Below are positions 17,636 to 26,596 of a stretch of 64,000 nt of DNA, piece after piece. The stretch lies in assembly GCF_947387555.1 (NCBI RefSeq), contig NZ_CANDNZ010000002.1:868001-932000 (forward strand), in the 5' to 3' direction. Below the pieces are notes generated by a model, which was given only the letters and a program-made list of their open reading frames with translations, did not search any database and was not told the origin of the DNA. Position 1 is the first letter of the stretch; every line of letters starts with the position of its first letter. Both the position numbers and the translations under genes were made by a program. The stretch is from Thalassomonas sp. RHCl1. GTDB taxonomy: Bacteria; Pseudomonadota; Gammaproteobacteria; Enterobacterales; Alteromonadaceae.

Positions 17636-19495
17636 ATGAATCAAAGTCCAGGTACAATCAAACGTTTGAGTTTATCGCTATGGCGCCTACTCAACATCTC
17701 GCGCAAGGTGATCGTCAACCTTGTGTTCTTCACCCTGTTGTTATTGTTTTTCGTCGCCATTTCCCAGGACGGCGATAAAGTCGTGATCCCCAAACAAACC
17801 GCCCTGGTGTTAAACCTCAAGGGTGATATCGTCGAGCAAAAACGCGAAATCGATCCCATGAGTGCTTTTATGGCAGAAGCCATGAACCAGCCGGAAGAAA
17901 ATCCCGAAGTTTTATTAAGCGACATCCTGGAAGTGATCAGCCAGGCAAAAAATGATGACCGGGTGTCGGTATTGGTTTTACAGTTACAAAATATGAACCG
18001 TGCCGGTTTAACCAAGCTAAGCGATATCGCCAAAGCCATCGAAGATTTTAAGACCTCAGGCAAGCAAGTCATTGCCGTAGGGGATCAATACACCCAGGAC
18101 CAATATTATCTTGCCAGCCACGCCAACAATATCTGGCTCGATCCCAAAGGCTGGATGATTTTAGACGGCTATGGCCGCTACCAAATGTACTTTAAATCGG
18201 CACTGGACAAATTGGCCATCAGCCAGCATATCTTCCGCGTCGGCACCTATAAATCTGCGGTTGAACCTTATATGCGCGACGACATGTCCCCCGCTGCCAA
18301 AGAAGCCAACCGGGTATGGCTAAACGATCTTTGGGGCCGCTATAAAGAAGATGTTGCCAAGCAAAGAAAATTCGGCGTCGAAAACTTTGACGAAAGCATT
18401 GATGACTTAGTCACTAAATTTAAAGCCGCCAACGGCAACTTTGCCGAATATGCCTTAAATAATCACTGGGTAGATGCCCTAAAAACCCGCGAGCAAATGC
18501 GTGATGAGCTGATCAAACTTGCCGGTGAGAACAGCACAGGCGACAGCTATAGCCATGTGACCTTCAAGGAATATTTATCCACCATTAAATCTCCTTTCCC
18601 TGTCGTCAACCCGGGCAGTGACAAAATTGCGGTTGTGGTTGCCAAAGGCACCATATTAAACGGCACCCAGTCGCCGGGGACTATCGGCGGCGACAGTACA
18701 GCCAAGTTACTGCGCAAAGCCCGTCAAAATGACAAGGTGAAAGCCGTGGTCTTACGGGTCGACAGCCCGGGCGGCAGTGCTTATGCCTCAGAAATTATCC
18801 GCCGTGAAATCGAACTGTTAAAAGCCGCCGGCAAACCTGTAGTTGCTTCTATGGGTACCTATGCCGCCTCAGGAGGCTACTGGATTTCCGCTTCCGCCAA
18901 CAAGATCATGGCAGCCCCGACCACCATCACAGGTTCTATCGGCATCTTCGGCCTGATGATGACCTTTGAAAAGTCATTAGACAAGTTAGGCATCCACACC
19001 GACGGCGTCGGTACCACAGACATCGCCGGTTACGGCCTGACCCGGCCATTAACCGACGGCATGGCGCAAATCTTCCAGCTCAACATCGACCGCGGCTACC
19101 AGGACTTTATTTCCCTGGTCGCCGACAGCCGCAACATGACGGTGGAGCAAATCGATGAAATCGCCCAGGGCCGTGTCTGGTCAGGCGCAAGGGCCAAAGA
19201 GCTGGGTCTGGTGGATGAACTGGGTGATCTTGATGATGCCGTGAATGCCGCAGCAGGCATTGCCGGTTTAGACAATTACGATACCCTGTTAATAGAAAAA
19301 GAGCTGACGCCGCAGGAAATTTTCATGCAAAACCTGCTGGGCAATGCCCTTGCCCTGATTGGCACTGAGCCGGTAGCAAATTCAGGTCCGGTGGAACAAT
19401 TTATCTCGACTGTGCGCGGTGAGCTAACCCGGTTAAACCAGTTTAATGATCCCCAGGGCATCTATTCTTTCTGTCTAACCTGTGAGGCTTATTAG
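17636..19495 (+). CDS. sppA: Signal peptide peptidase, 67-kDa protease IV type
   Basis: SppA sits in the inner membrane, facing the periplasm, and degrades cleaved signal peptides. The 619-residue protein has one N-terminal membrane anchor (about 24-44) and two tandem peptidase S49 domains. The catalytic lysine lies in the first (RVGTYKSAVEPY, Lys206) and the serine in the second (MGTYAASGGYW, Ser412), matching the Lys/Ser dyad of the E. coli enzyme. A terminator follows, so it appears to be a separate unit from ansA. Confidence 0.96.
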   Translation: MNQSPGTIKRLSLSLWRLLNISRKVIVNLVFFTLLLLFFVAISQDGDKVVIPKQTALVLNLKGDIVEQKREIDPMSAFMAEAMNQPEENPEVLLSDILEVISQAKNDDRVSVLVLQLQNMNRAGLTKLSDIAKAIEDFKTSGKQVIAVGDQYTQDQYYLASHANNIWLDPKGWMILDGYGRYQMYFKSALDKLAISQHIFRVGTYKSAVEPYMRDDMSPAAKEANRVWLNDLWGRYKEDVAKQRKFGVENFDESIDDLVTKFKAANGNFAEYALNNHWVDALKTREQMRDELIKLAGENSTGDSYSHVTFKEYLSTIKSPFPVVNPGSDKIAVVVAKGTILNGTQSPGTIGGDSTAKLLRKARQNDKVKAVVLRVDSPGGSAYASEIIRREIELLKAAGKPVVASMGTYAASGGYWISASANKIMAAPTTITGSIGIFGLMMTFEKSLDKLGIHTDGVGTTDIAGYGLTRPLTDGMAQIFQLNIDRGYQDFISLVADSRNMTVEQIDEIAQGRVWSGARAKELGLVDELGDLDDAVNAAAGIAGLDNYDTLLIEKELTPQEIFMQNLLGNALALIGTEPVANSGPVEQFISTVRGELTRLNQFNDPQGIYSFCLTCEAY

Positions 19496-19532
19496 CCCGT
19501 AAGGGTAAACCGCAGTCAGACATTACACAACG

Positions 19533-19554
19533 GCCCCGCTTAGCGGGGCTTTTT
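19533..19554 (+). terminator. Rho-independent terminator after sppA
   Basis: GCCCCGC, loop TTA, GCGGGGC, then TTTTT. Confidence 0.9.
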
Positions 19555-19591
19555 ACACTTTCCTTTATTGACATATAACAAGCCAAGCCAT

Positions 19592-20602
19592 ATGAAAAAA
19601 CGTATTTATGTCGCCTACACCGGCGGTACCATAGGAATGAAAGAAAGCAGCCAGGGTTATGTACCGGTTAAAGGCCATTTAACCGAGTTTATTAAGCAAA
19701 CCCCTGAATTTCAGCGGGATGAAATGCCCGATTTTGTTATTCACGAGTACCAGCCGCTGATCGACTCTTCCAATATGGCGCCCAGTGACTGGCAACGTAT
19801 CGCCGAGGATATCCGCGACCACTACGATGACTATGACGGCTTCGTGGTCCTGCACGGCACAGATACCATGGCCTATACCAGCTCGGCGCTGTCGTTTATG
19901 TTTGAGAACCTGACCAAACCTGTGATTGTCACCGGCTCGCAGATCCCGTTAAGCCAGTTAAGATCCGACGGCCAGGTCAATTTGCTAAATGCCTTATATA
20001 TCGCCGCCAATTATCCGATCAGCGAAGTCGGCTTGTTCTTCAACAATAAGCTGTTTCGCGGCAACCGCAGTATCAAGGCCTATGCCGACGGCTTTAACGC
20101 CTTCGACTCCCCCAATATGCCGCCGCTGCTCGAAGCGGGCATCAATATCCGGGTGATTGCCGGTAAGGTTGAACATAAGCCGCACCAGCCACTGAAATTA
20201 AGCGCGATCACGCCACAACCTGTGGGGGTGATCCATTTATATCCGGGGATCAGTGCAGAGTTGGTGGCCAATGTCATCAAGCAGCCGGTCAAGGCGCTGA
20301 TCTTAAGGAGTTACGGTGTCGGTAATGCCCCGCAAGATCCCGAACTGCTTGCCTGCCTGAAAAAAGCCAGCGAGCAAGGCATAGTGATCGTCAATATCAG
20401 CCAATGTACCAAAGGCACGGTTAACATGGGCGGTTATGCCACAGGCTCTGCATTAAGCCAGTGCAGTGTGATCTCAGGTTATGATATGACCTTAGAAGCG
20501 GCGTTAACTAAATTACATTACCTGCTGAGCCAGGGACATGATTATCACCAGGTTTGTCATCTGATGCAGCAAGACCTGCGCGGCGAACTGGTTAGCGGAT
20601 AA
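19592..20602 (+). CDS. ansA: Type I (cytoplasmic) L-asparaginase
   Basis: Hydrolyses L-asparagine to aspartate and ammonia. From the ATG at 19592 the protein is 336 residues and begins KKRIYVAYTGGTIGM like E. coli AnsA; an in-frame TTG at 19568 is not supported. The first catalytic threonine is in TGGTIG and the second in VLHGTDTMAYT. The NALYIAANYPISEVGLFFNN and ALILRSYGVGNAPQ blocks also match. There is no signal peptide, consistent with the cytoplasmic isozyme. Confidence 0.95.
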   Translation: MKKRIYVAYTGGTIGMKESSQGYVPVKGHLTEFIKQTPEFQRDEMPDFVIHEYQPLIDSSNMAPSDWQRIAEDIRDHYDDYDGFVVLHGTDTMAYTSSALSFMFENLTKPVIVTGSQIPLSQLRSDGQVNLLNALYIAANYPISEVGLFFNNKLFRGNRSIKAYADGFNAFDSPNMPPLLEAGINIRVIAGKVEHKPHQPLKLSAITPQPVGVIHLYPGISAELVANVIKQPVKALILRSYGVGNAPQDPELLACLKKASEQGIVIVNISQCTKGTVNMGGYATGSALSQCSVISGYDMTLEAALTKLHYLLSQGHDYHQVCHLMQQDLRGELVSG

Positions 20603-20616
20603 CCCTGAAAACCAGA

Positions 20617-20660
20617 AAAAATTAGCTATTGCCCGGTTTATACAGCAATAGCTAATTTTT
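20617..20660. terminator. Bidirectional terminator between ansA and the next gene
   Basis: Perfect 16-bp inverted repeat AAAAATTAGCTATTGC / GCAATAGCTAATTTTT with a 12-base loop. It has T-runs for both strands. The right arm contains the stop codon (TAG) of the convergent gene at 20652. Confidence 0.85.
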
Positions 20661-21347
20661 CTGCTGCCGCAGCAAGTTATTCAATACTTGTAAACGTTTC
20701 CTGTTTTCTTCATCATCCCGAAACGCGACAACTAACTCTTTATCCATAATTTTTTTTACATACACAATATTATCAATACCCTGCTCGCTCGCCAGATACA
20801 ACATCACTTTAGGATCGGTAATGGCCACCTCATCACGGCCAGTTTCAAGCTTTTTCAGCAAGGTCATTTCATTCGATGAACCATCGCTATGATGCGGATA
20901 TTTTTTCATCGCCTCCATCACAACCTTGGGATAAATATAGGTACTGACTACACCCACGGAATATTTTCTAAACAACTCATCAACACTGTTAAAACTTATC
21001 CGGGTACCGGCACGTTTAAGCACGGCGATTTCCGACCAGTCAACCGCAAGTGAAATGAGCGCCTTGTCAAAGATATCTTCAGGCCACACGGGAAAGGCGC
21101 CAACATACTCTTTATTCTTTTGGGCCAATAGCTTAGCACGATTCCAGGGATAAAATTCAACCTCCAGCATGATACCGGCCTGTTGCAGTATCTGCTTTAA
21201 CTTTTCAATAGAATGCCCTTGATTGGCAAGTTCGGCGCCGGCATATGGCTGCCAGTTCAAAGAAGTAATCTTCCAGGTTTCCTGTGCCGGTAAAGTTAAC
21301 ACTGGTATCATCAAAAAAAACAACAGTATTAACCTGGATTTATTCAT
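20652..21347 (-). CDS. Periplasmic solute-binding protein, family 3
   Basis: The 231-residue protein has a signal peptide ending near TLPAQET. Characteristic stretches are KITSLNWQPYAGAELANQG, LEVEFYPWNRAKLLA, YSVGVVSTYIYPKVV and DEVAITDPKVMLYLASEQG. It lacks neighbouring transporter genes, like the other orphan binding proteins in the window. GGAAG lies 5 bases before the ATG at 21347, which rules out the upstream ATG at 21377. The ligand is unknown. Confidence 0.8.
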   Translation of the reverse strand: MNKSRLILLFFLMIPVLTLPAQETWKITSLNWQPYAGAELANQGHSIEKLKQILQQAGIMLEVEFYPWNRAKLLAQKNKEYVGAFPVWPEDIFDKALISLAVDWSEIAVLKRAGTRISFNSVDELFRKYSVGVVSTYIYPKVVMEAMKKYPHHSDGSSNEMTLLKKLETGRDEVAITDPKVMLYLASEQGIDNIVYVKKIMDKELVVAFRDDEENRKRLQVLNNLLRQQKN

Positions 21348-21410
21348 TGCTCTTCCCGCGCCAATATCATTTTCCATCTAGTATGGAGTAGCAATCAGCT
21401 TTTTTCCTGA

Positions 21411-21662
21411 CTGATCATACTCAACAAAACCGTCGCCGAAGCCATGCTCGGGGATTTTCCCGAGTTTCAAGGGAAACTGCACCAGGGCAATAAAGCCGTC
21501 AATGAAACCCGCAACTATATTTTATTATCGAAAAATCCCCCCCATAAAGCCCTGCTGCCAAAAATCAATGACACGATAAAAGCGATGAAACAAGACTGCA
21601 GCATCCACCACCTGCTCAGAGGCGGCCAGCTACCTTCAGGCACAGCCCCCGGCCATGATTAA
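21411..21662 (+). pseudogene. Remnant of a solute-binding protein C-terminus
   Basis: The frame from 21411 to 21662 translates to a stretch resembling the end of family 3 binding proteins: VAEAMLGDFPEFQGKL, then ETRNYILLSKNPPH and LLPKINDTIKAMKQD. In intact relatives these lie in the second ligand lobe and the last helix. A stop directly precedes 21411. There is no upstream lobe, signal peptide or ribosome site. The most likely reading is a decayed duplicate of the neighbouring gene family. Confidence 0.45.
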
Positions 21663-21679
21663 TGCCCCTGATCGGGAGA

Positions 21680-23002
21680 TTAACCCAAAGGGATGGCCAG
21701 CTTAAAAGCAGCTCCGCCCAAATCACTTTGCTCCACCCGTAAATCCCCCTTATGCAGAGCAGCAATTTCCCGGCAAATGGTCAGCCCCAGGCCATAACCT
21801 GACACCCGATGATGGTTTTTACCGCTGAGTCTGAAGTAAGGCTGAAAAATTTGCTCCCGGTATTGCTCGGGTATGCCCTCGCCGTCGTCTTCAACGCTAA
21901 AGAGCAGATACTCTTGCTGGCGATACACTTTAAGCTTTATCTGCTTTTTACCGTATTTTATCGCGTTACGGAGCAAGTTATTCAGAGCGCGGCTTAATTT
22001 TCCCTTATCGGCCTGAAGCCGGGTATCGGATCCTGCGGAGATCTCCAGCACTATCGGGGGAGAATTGTCCTTGCTCAGCTTTTCATCTCCCTGGCTTTCT
22101 CTGCTCTTGGCTTCAATGGCCAGGTTCTCACACAAAGCTTCAACAAACGGGATGATCAAAACGGGCTCATTTTTTAACGCCAGCTCCGAGCGCTGCATTT
22201 TTCCATATTCGAGGAATTCATCCACCAGTTCATCGAGCTGAAAAACATCTTCTTCCAGGCTGCGTAAATGTGCTTGCCTGTCTTCTTCACTGGCATGCTC
22301 GAGCAAATCAAGTTGTAGTTGCAGCCTGAACAGCGGCGAACGCAGTTCGTGGGCAACCGCCTGAGTCAGACGTTTATGTCCGAGCAACAATTGTTCGATA
22401 CGCTCGGCCATTTCATTAAACCTGAGATTGAGTCGCCCCACGGTGAGGCTTTTTTTTGTCGGCGCCCGCTGGTCCAGCTGGCCCTGGCTGATTTTATCGG
22501 CAGTATTTTCCAGATAACGCAGCTTCCTGTGTAAGCCGTATAACCAGATAAAGCAATTGAGGGCGATAAAGACGATAAAAGCGATAAAAATGGCCATACC
22601 TACGTCATCATCGATAAGCAGCAATTCATGGTGTTCATCTTCAGCGAGACGGTAATATTGCACCGGGGTAAAGGCCTTAAAATAATTATATTCGTCATCG
22701 TCAAACCAAACCGGATGTTGGTTAAGTTGTGCCTGGATCGCTTCCGGGATCTCTTTTGGCGCCACTTGCTCTATCAGCAGCTGATTTTTTTCAGCGATCT
22801 GCTTTATCAGTTGCTCACGCTCCTGCCTGCTGATATGGGCATCAAGGCGTTCCAGTAAAGCAACTTCGGCACTAAACTGCTCGGCATCGATAATATTCTC
22901 GATATCTATGATCAAAAAGGTATTGATCAGGTGAGCGACCAGAATAAACACCATAAAGGTCGCCAAAATTCCCAAATACAGGGAGATAAATAATCGGGTC
23001 AT
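21680..23002 (-). CDS. RstB-like sensor histidine kinase
   Basis: The 440-residue protein has two membrane helices (about 5-30 and 135-158) flanking a periplasmic domain of about 105 residues, then HAMP, the phosphoacceptor helix (AVAHELRSPLFRLQ, His218) and a HATPase domain. The latter has NNLLRNAIKYG (N box), VEDDGEGIPEQY (G1) and GYGLGLTICRE (G2). It resembles E. coli RstB in layout. It follows its response regulator by 30 bp. It is a clear paralogue of the kinase at 50103-51386: the first 10 residues and the YGLHRKLR region are identical. Confidence 0.9.
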   Translation of the reverse strand: MTRLFISLYLGILATFMVFILVAHLINTFLIIDIENIIDAEQFSAEVALLERLDAHISRQEREQLIKQIAEKNQLLIEQVAPKEIPEAIQAQLNQHPVWFDDDEYNYFKAFTPVQYYRLAEDEHHELLLIDDDVGMAIFIAFIVFIALNCFIWLYGLHRKLRYLENTADKISQGQLDQRAPTKKSLTVGRLNLRFNEMAERIEQLLLGHKRLTQAVAHELRSPLFRLQLQLDLLEHASEEDRQAHLRSLEEDVFQLDELVDEFLEYGKMQRSELALKNEPVLIIPFVEALCENLAIEAKSRESQGDEKLSKDNSPPIVLEISAGSDTRLQADKGKLSRALNNLLRNAIKYGKKQIKLKVYRQQEYLLFSVEDDGEGIPEQYREQIFQPYFRLSGKNHHRVSGYGLGLTICREIAALHKGDLRVEQSDLGGAAFKLAIPLG

Positions 23003-23032
23003 CTGCTTATCCGGTGAACCTTATGCTCGTCA

Positions 23033-23782
23033 TTACCAGTAGTCGGGAACAAAAAGATAACCTTTCCCCCGTACGGTAATAATGCCTTTGGGGCGGCTGG
23101 CATCGTCATTGAGTTTTTTTCTCAGCTGGGCAATTTTGTTATCTATGGTCCGGTTAAGGCCGTCATATTCAAGTCCGGATAACACTTGCAGCAATTGCTC
23201 GCGCGAAAGCACAATTTCCGCCTGACTAGCCAGGGCCCATAGAATTAAGAACTCCGAAGGGGTTAACGGCACAACTTCTTCGCCAAGCTTGCATCTTTGC
23301 AGGGAAGCATTAATCCACAACCGGCCAAAGGCCAGCACCTTGTCACTTGCTGCTAACTCGCCGCTGCCTGCCTGCTGAATGTTATCCTGACGCCTTAACA
23401 GCATGCGCACCCGCGCCAGCAACACCCGGGGTTGAATGGGTTTATGGACAAAGTCATCGGCGCCCATTTCCAGGGCCGCCACCTGATCCATATCATCACC
23501 GGTGGCCGTTAGGATCAAAATCTTGCCGCTATATTTTTCCCGGATATTACGGCAAATCGACAAACCGTCCTGTCCCGGCAACATCAGATCCAAGATCACA
23601 ATCGAGGGAGGATCTGCCAGAATTTTTTCCGCAGCCTCACTGCCACTGGAGATAACATTGACGCTAAAACCAAAGCCTTGAAAATAACTTTGCAGCAAAA
23701 ACGCCATTTTCTCGTCATCTTCAACCAGGGTAACACTTTCTTTCACAAATAACAGAGTCCGCTCTAAAGGAGTGAACTCCAT
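23033..23782 (-). CDS. RstA-like OmpR-family response regulator
   Basis: The 249-residue protein has a receiver domain with the acidic pair EDDEK (21-25), phosphoacceptor Asp65 in VILDLMLPGQDG, and the conserved lysine in FVHKPIQPR. A winged-helix DNA-binding domain follows (VPLTPSEFLILWAL, LNRTIDNKIAQLRKKL, ITVRGKGYLFVP). It is the second gene of a lipoprotein-regulator-kinase operon. Its paralogue at 51440-52195 has an almost identical recognition-helix region, so the two may bind similar sites. Confidence 0.92.
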   Translation of the reverse strand: MEFTPLERTLLFVKESVTLVEDDEKMAFLLQSYFQGFGFSVNVISSGSEAAEKILADPPSIVILDLMLPGQDGLSICRNIREKYSGKILILTATGDDMDQVAALEMGADDFVHKPIQPRVLLARVRMLLRRQDNIQQAGSGELAASDKVLAFGRLWINASLQRCKLGEEVVPLTPSEFLILWALASQAEIVLSREQLLQVLSGLEYDGLNRTIDNKIAQLRKKLNDDASRPKGIITVRGKGYLFVPDYW

Positions 23783-23811
23783 TATATAACATAATCAAGC
23801 ATCTACAGCGG

Positions 23812-24816
23812 TTAATCTGTAACTAAATCGTATTGGTTCAATTCTGCTTCACTCATAATATGCACACCGTTAAAAGGCGCAGCATTGATAGTATAAAAGT
23901 AAAATTTCGGCCCTTTTTCTGCTCCCATCATTTCCCTGAAATAAGTCAATTGTGCACCATGGGCCTCATGCTCCTCTCCCAGCTCGTTAGCAGGTTTGCC
24001 TGCACTGCAGCACCATGAGTGTACCCCTAGCTTACCGCCGGTGTGATATTTTCTTTCCACACCGGCAGCAAATAAATCAACACCGCCGGAATATGCCTCG
24101 CCATCGGCTGGCATCAAGGTGGTTAATCCCGCTTGACGAATCAAACGGCCAGTATGCATGTTGATAGCGTCATTGACCGAACCGTCAACACTGTCAAAAA
24201 CCAGAGTACTTATCGTGTGGCTATTCAGTATCTCCTGCATATCAATATAGGTTTGCGTGCCTAAAGTTCCCGAGATTGTCATCCGCTCACCTTCATGAAC
24301 TAAAGTACTGCTGCCACCGGAAATTAAAGATTCATTAAAAACAAGCCGAACCGGGTAGCTGTTTTGAGTTTGCGTATCCACAGCCGAGCCGGTGTAAATA
24401 TAATTATCATCATCTTCTGTTATTTCAATGGCCGTGCCTTGCAATAACCGACTGGTCTCAAAGTTCTCCAGATCGCCGGTATCTCCTTCCATAAAAATCA
24501 GCTCACTTACCGGTTTTTCTCCATTAAGATCAAAACCTATTCTCACCATACCTGCCGAATACTTTGCCAAAATAAAATTGTTTTCAACAGACATATCAAT
24601 AAAGCTGATAGCAGATTGCCGACCGTCAAACTGCAACTGTAACTGTGCCTGCTGTTGTTTAAATGTTTCGACATAGGCCGGTACATCCTGCGGCTGGATA
24701 TGATGTACCTCGACAGCTTTATTTTCACCAACAACCGTATTTGACTTTGAACCAGAGCCGCCACACGCCTGCAACACCATAGTCGTAATAACGACCAGAG
24801 GAATTAACTTTTTCAT
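23812..24816 (-). CDS. Lipoprotein with a ClpP/COG3904-like domain
   Basis: The 334-residue protein has a lipobox (LQAC, Cys18) and a Ser/Gly-rich linker. The C-terminal part follows the pattern of the COG3904 periplasmic ClpP-like family: DSVDGSVNDAINMHTGRLIR, GLTTLMPADGEAYSGGVDLF, AAGVERK, then LGVHSW. Ser243 would be the nucleophile and His266 the general base by analogy. The usual cysteine pair around the serine is absent, so activity is uncertain. It is 29 bp upstream of the regulator gene. AAGGAAG precedes its ATG, and an OmpR-type site lies upstream. It may supply a periplasmic signal to the kinase, which is inference. Confidence 0.6.
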   Translation of the reverse strand: MKKLIPLVVITTMVLQACGGSGSKSNTVVGENKAVEVHHIQPQDVPAYVETFKQQQAQLQLQFDGRQSAISFIDMSVENNFILAKYSAGMVRIGFDLNGEKPVSELIFMEGDTGDLENFETSRLLQGTAIEITEDDDNYIYTGSAVDTQTQNSYPVRLVFNESLISGGSSTLVHEGERMTISGTLGTQTYIDMQEILNSHTISTLVFDSVDGSVNDAINMHTGRLIRQAGLTTLMPADGEAYSGGVDLFAAGVERKYHTGGKLGVHSWCCSAGKPANELGEEHEAHGAQLTYFREMMGAEKGPKFYFYTINAAPFNGVHIMSEAELNQYDLVTD

Positions 24817-24845
24817 AATGACTTCCTTAACGAGTAATTGACGGC

Positions 24846-24872
24846 ATTATGAATGTTCCCCAAAGATGACAA
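24846..24872 (-). promoter_or_regulatory. Candidate promoter of the lipoprotein-RstAB operon
   Basis: On the minus strand TTGTCA (24872-24867) and CATAAT (24851-24846), each 5 of 6 to consensus, with a short 15-base spacer. The regulator-type site at 24885-24914 lies just upstream, the position of an activator. Confidence 0.4.
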
Positions 24873-24884
24873 TAGAACGAATAG

Positions 24885-24914
24885 GTACGGCTTTGTAACG
24901 AAAACCGTTACATT
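24885..24914 (-). promoter_or_regulatory. Candidate OmpR/RstA-family binding site
   Basis: The element contains GTAACG-AAAAC-CGTTAC (24895-24911), extended on the plus strand to TTTGTAACG / CGTTACATT. It includes GTTACA, the core of the E. coli RstA box. The minus-strand stretch TTACAAAGCCGTAC (24898-24885) is identical to bases 52532-52545 in the array before the phospholipase gene. Confidence 0.5.
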
Positions 24915-24975
24915 TGCCAACAGACCTGCTTCCTGGTACGGGAAGCCGCAGCCGACAGCGAACGTATACAGGCTA

Positions 24976-25362
24976 TCAATCTACCACGGCAACACCGGGA
25001 GGATAGTAAGTGATCTCAAAACGTATGCCGTCATCATCTTTCATAAATAACGCCTTGGCGCCGTTAAAGTCCTGCACTTCGGGCACCTCAAAACCCGCCG
25101 CATGCATTTGCTTTTGTACCTGATAGACAAAGTCTGTAGACGGCGCCGAAAAACCAATATGGTTCATGCCCGCACCATAGCGTTGATAGGCCCTTGTGCC
25201 CTGCCTGGCCTGGTGAAACTGAATAAAGAAACCCTCGCCGTCGGTCCAGATGTGGTCCCGAACTTGTTCAAAGCCCAATAACACCAGCAAGCTTTGATAA
25301 TAAGGCATACTTTTTTCCAGCGAGGTCACCAGCAAACTCAGGTGATCAATTTTTAACGCCAT
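24976..25362 (-). CDS. VOC (glyoxalase/bleomycin-resistance/dioxygenase) family protein
   Basis: The 128-residue single VOC module starts MALKIDHLSLLVTSLEKS and continues through GEGFFIQFHQA, GAGMNHIGFSAPS and FMKDDDGIRFEITYYP. The metal-ligand positions (His in IDHL, His in NHIGF, Glu in RFEIT) are present. AGGAG lies 5 bases before the ATG at 25362, ruling out a much longer frame reaching 25572. It is divergent from a LysR regulator, a common pairing. The substrate is unknown. Confidence 0.85.
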   Translation of the reverse strand: MALKIDHLSLLVTSLEKSMPYYQSLLVLLGFEQVRDHIWTDGEGFFIQFHQARQGTRAYQRYGAGMNHIGFSAPSTDFVYQVQKQMHAAGFEVPEVQDFNGAKALFMKDDDGIRFEITYYPPGVAVVD

Positions 25363-25444
25363 AAATACTCCTATTGAGATAAACACGGCCGCTATCAAAT
25401 CATTTATTGGCGCTAAAAAATAATTAATGTTACAACTAACTATT

Positions 25445-26353
25445 ATGAAAAATACTAATAACCCTGATTTAAACCAGCTCAATATCTTCCGCTTAATGAT
25501 GGAAATACGCCATGTCGGTAAAGTGGCGAATAAAATAGGCGTCAGCCAGTCGGCATTAAGCCATATGCTCAAAAAACTGAGAGCACAGTTTGACGATCCT
25601 TTATTTCATAAAACATCCACCGGCATGGAGCCTACCGTACGGGCTCAAGAACTTTACAACACCATCATCGCCCCCCTGCAAAGCCTGAACAGCGCATTAC
25701 TAGCCAGCCATGAATTCAACCCTTTAACTAGCAACAGAACCTTTATCTTAGGTACCTCAGATTACCTGGAGAAACTGCTGCTGGTGCCCCTGACCCACCA
25801 CTTACACCGGCTGGCCCCCGGCATAAAATTAAGATGTGTCAGTTATCAGGATACGGACTTGGCTAAAGCGCTGCAAAATATCGACTTTGTTTTTGGCCGC
25901 TATGGTACGCCGCCACAAAACCTCTATCAAAAAAAACTCTGGCAGGACAGTTTTATCACCCTGGTCAGCCGTGAGCACCCGAACATTCCTGGTGACGAGC
26001 TCACCCTGGAGCAATTTATTCATGAGCAACACATATTGATCAGCCCCCATGGCAGCGGCCGCTCGATAGTCGATAAAGCACTGGCAGCATTAGGCCATAG
26101 GCGGGAAATCATACTGGCCAGCCATTTGTTCACCACCCCGACAGCACTCGTTGAATCCAGCCAAATGATCACCACCATGCCCAAACGTCTGGCATTGTGC
26201 TGCGCCAACCATAAAAAAGTTAAATTTCTCCCGCCGCCGCTAACACTGGCGCCTTTTGAAGTCAGCATGTTATGGGGGCCGCTGAAACATCATGATCCCG
26301 GCCATCAATGGTTTCGACGTCAGATAGCAGAGCTGGCGGCTGAACTCGAATAG
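25445..26353 (+). CDS. LysR-family transcriptional regulator
   Basis: The protein is about 302 residues. The N-terminal winged helix-turn-helix is LNIFRLMMEIRHVGKVANKI then GVSQSALSHMLKKLR, followed by the LysR substrate-binding domain. The ATG at 25445 fits family N-termini better than 25427, but neither has a clear ribosome site. It is divergent from the VOC gene across 82 bp, so it probably regulates that gene and itself. The inducer is unknown. Confidence 0.88.
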   Translation: MKNTNNPDLNQLNIFRLMMEIRHVGKVANKIGVSQSALSHMLKKLRAQFDDPLFHKTSTGMEPTVRAQELYNTIIAPLQSLNSALLASHEFNPLTSNRTFILGTSDYLEKLLLVPLTHHLHRLAPGIKLRCVSYQDTDLAKALQNIDFVFGRYGTPPQNLYQKKLWQDSFITLVSREHPNIPGDELTLEQFIHEQHILISPHGSGRSIVDKALAALGHRREIILASHLFTTPTALVESSQMITTMPKRLALCCANHKKVKFLPPPLTLAPFEVSMLWGPLKHHDPGHQWFRRQIAELAAELE

Positions 26354-26467
26354 ATCAAGACATTCATCGGTCATAATGCTTATCATGCCGCTATTTTCTG
26401 CAGCCGTGTCAACCAAAGCAGCCGACAGGCGTTATCAAAGGCAGATAAAAACAATATGGGAAATAAA

Positions 26468-26572
26468 ATGAAAAGCCATTACCGCAAACTTTTTTTATTA
26501 GTCACTTTGGTACTCAGCTCGGTTATTTACGGACAGGTAAAAGCCGCTCCCTGGCTGCTTCATTACCTCTAA
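26468..26572 (+). CDS. Short secreted-peptide-like ORF (34 residues)
   Basis: An ATG at 26468 preceded by GGGA encodes a basic start (MKSHYRKL), a hydrophobic core (FLLVTLVLSSVIYG), a likely cleavage point (VKA-A) and only about 8 further residues. It may be a real micropeptide or the surviving signal peptide of a deleted gene next to the defence operon. I recognise no family. Confidence 0.35.
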   Translation: MKSHYRKLFLLVTLVLSSVIYGQVKAAPWLLHYL

Positions 26573-26596
26573 GCCCAAAAGCCACACTGGCCGACG

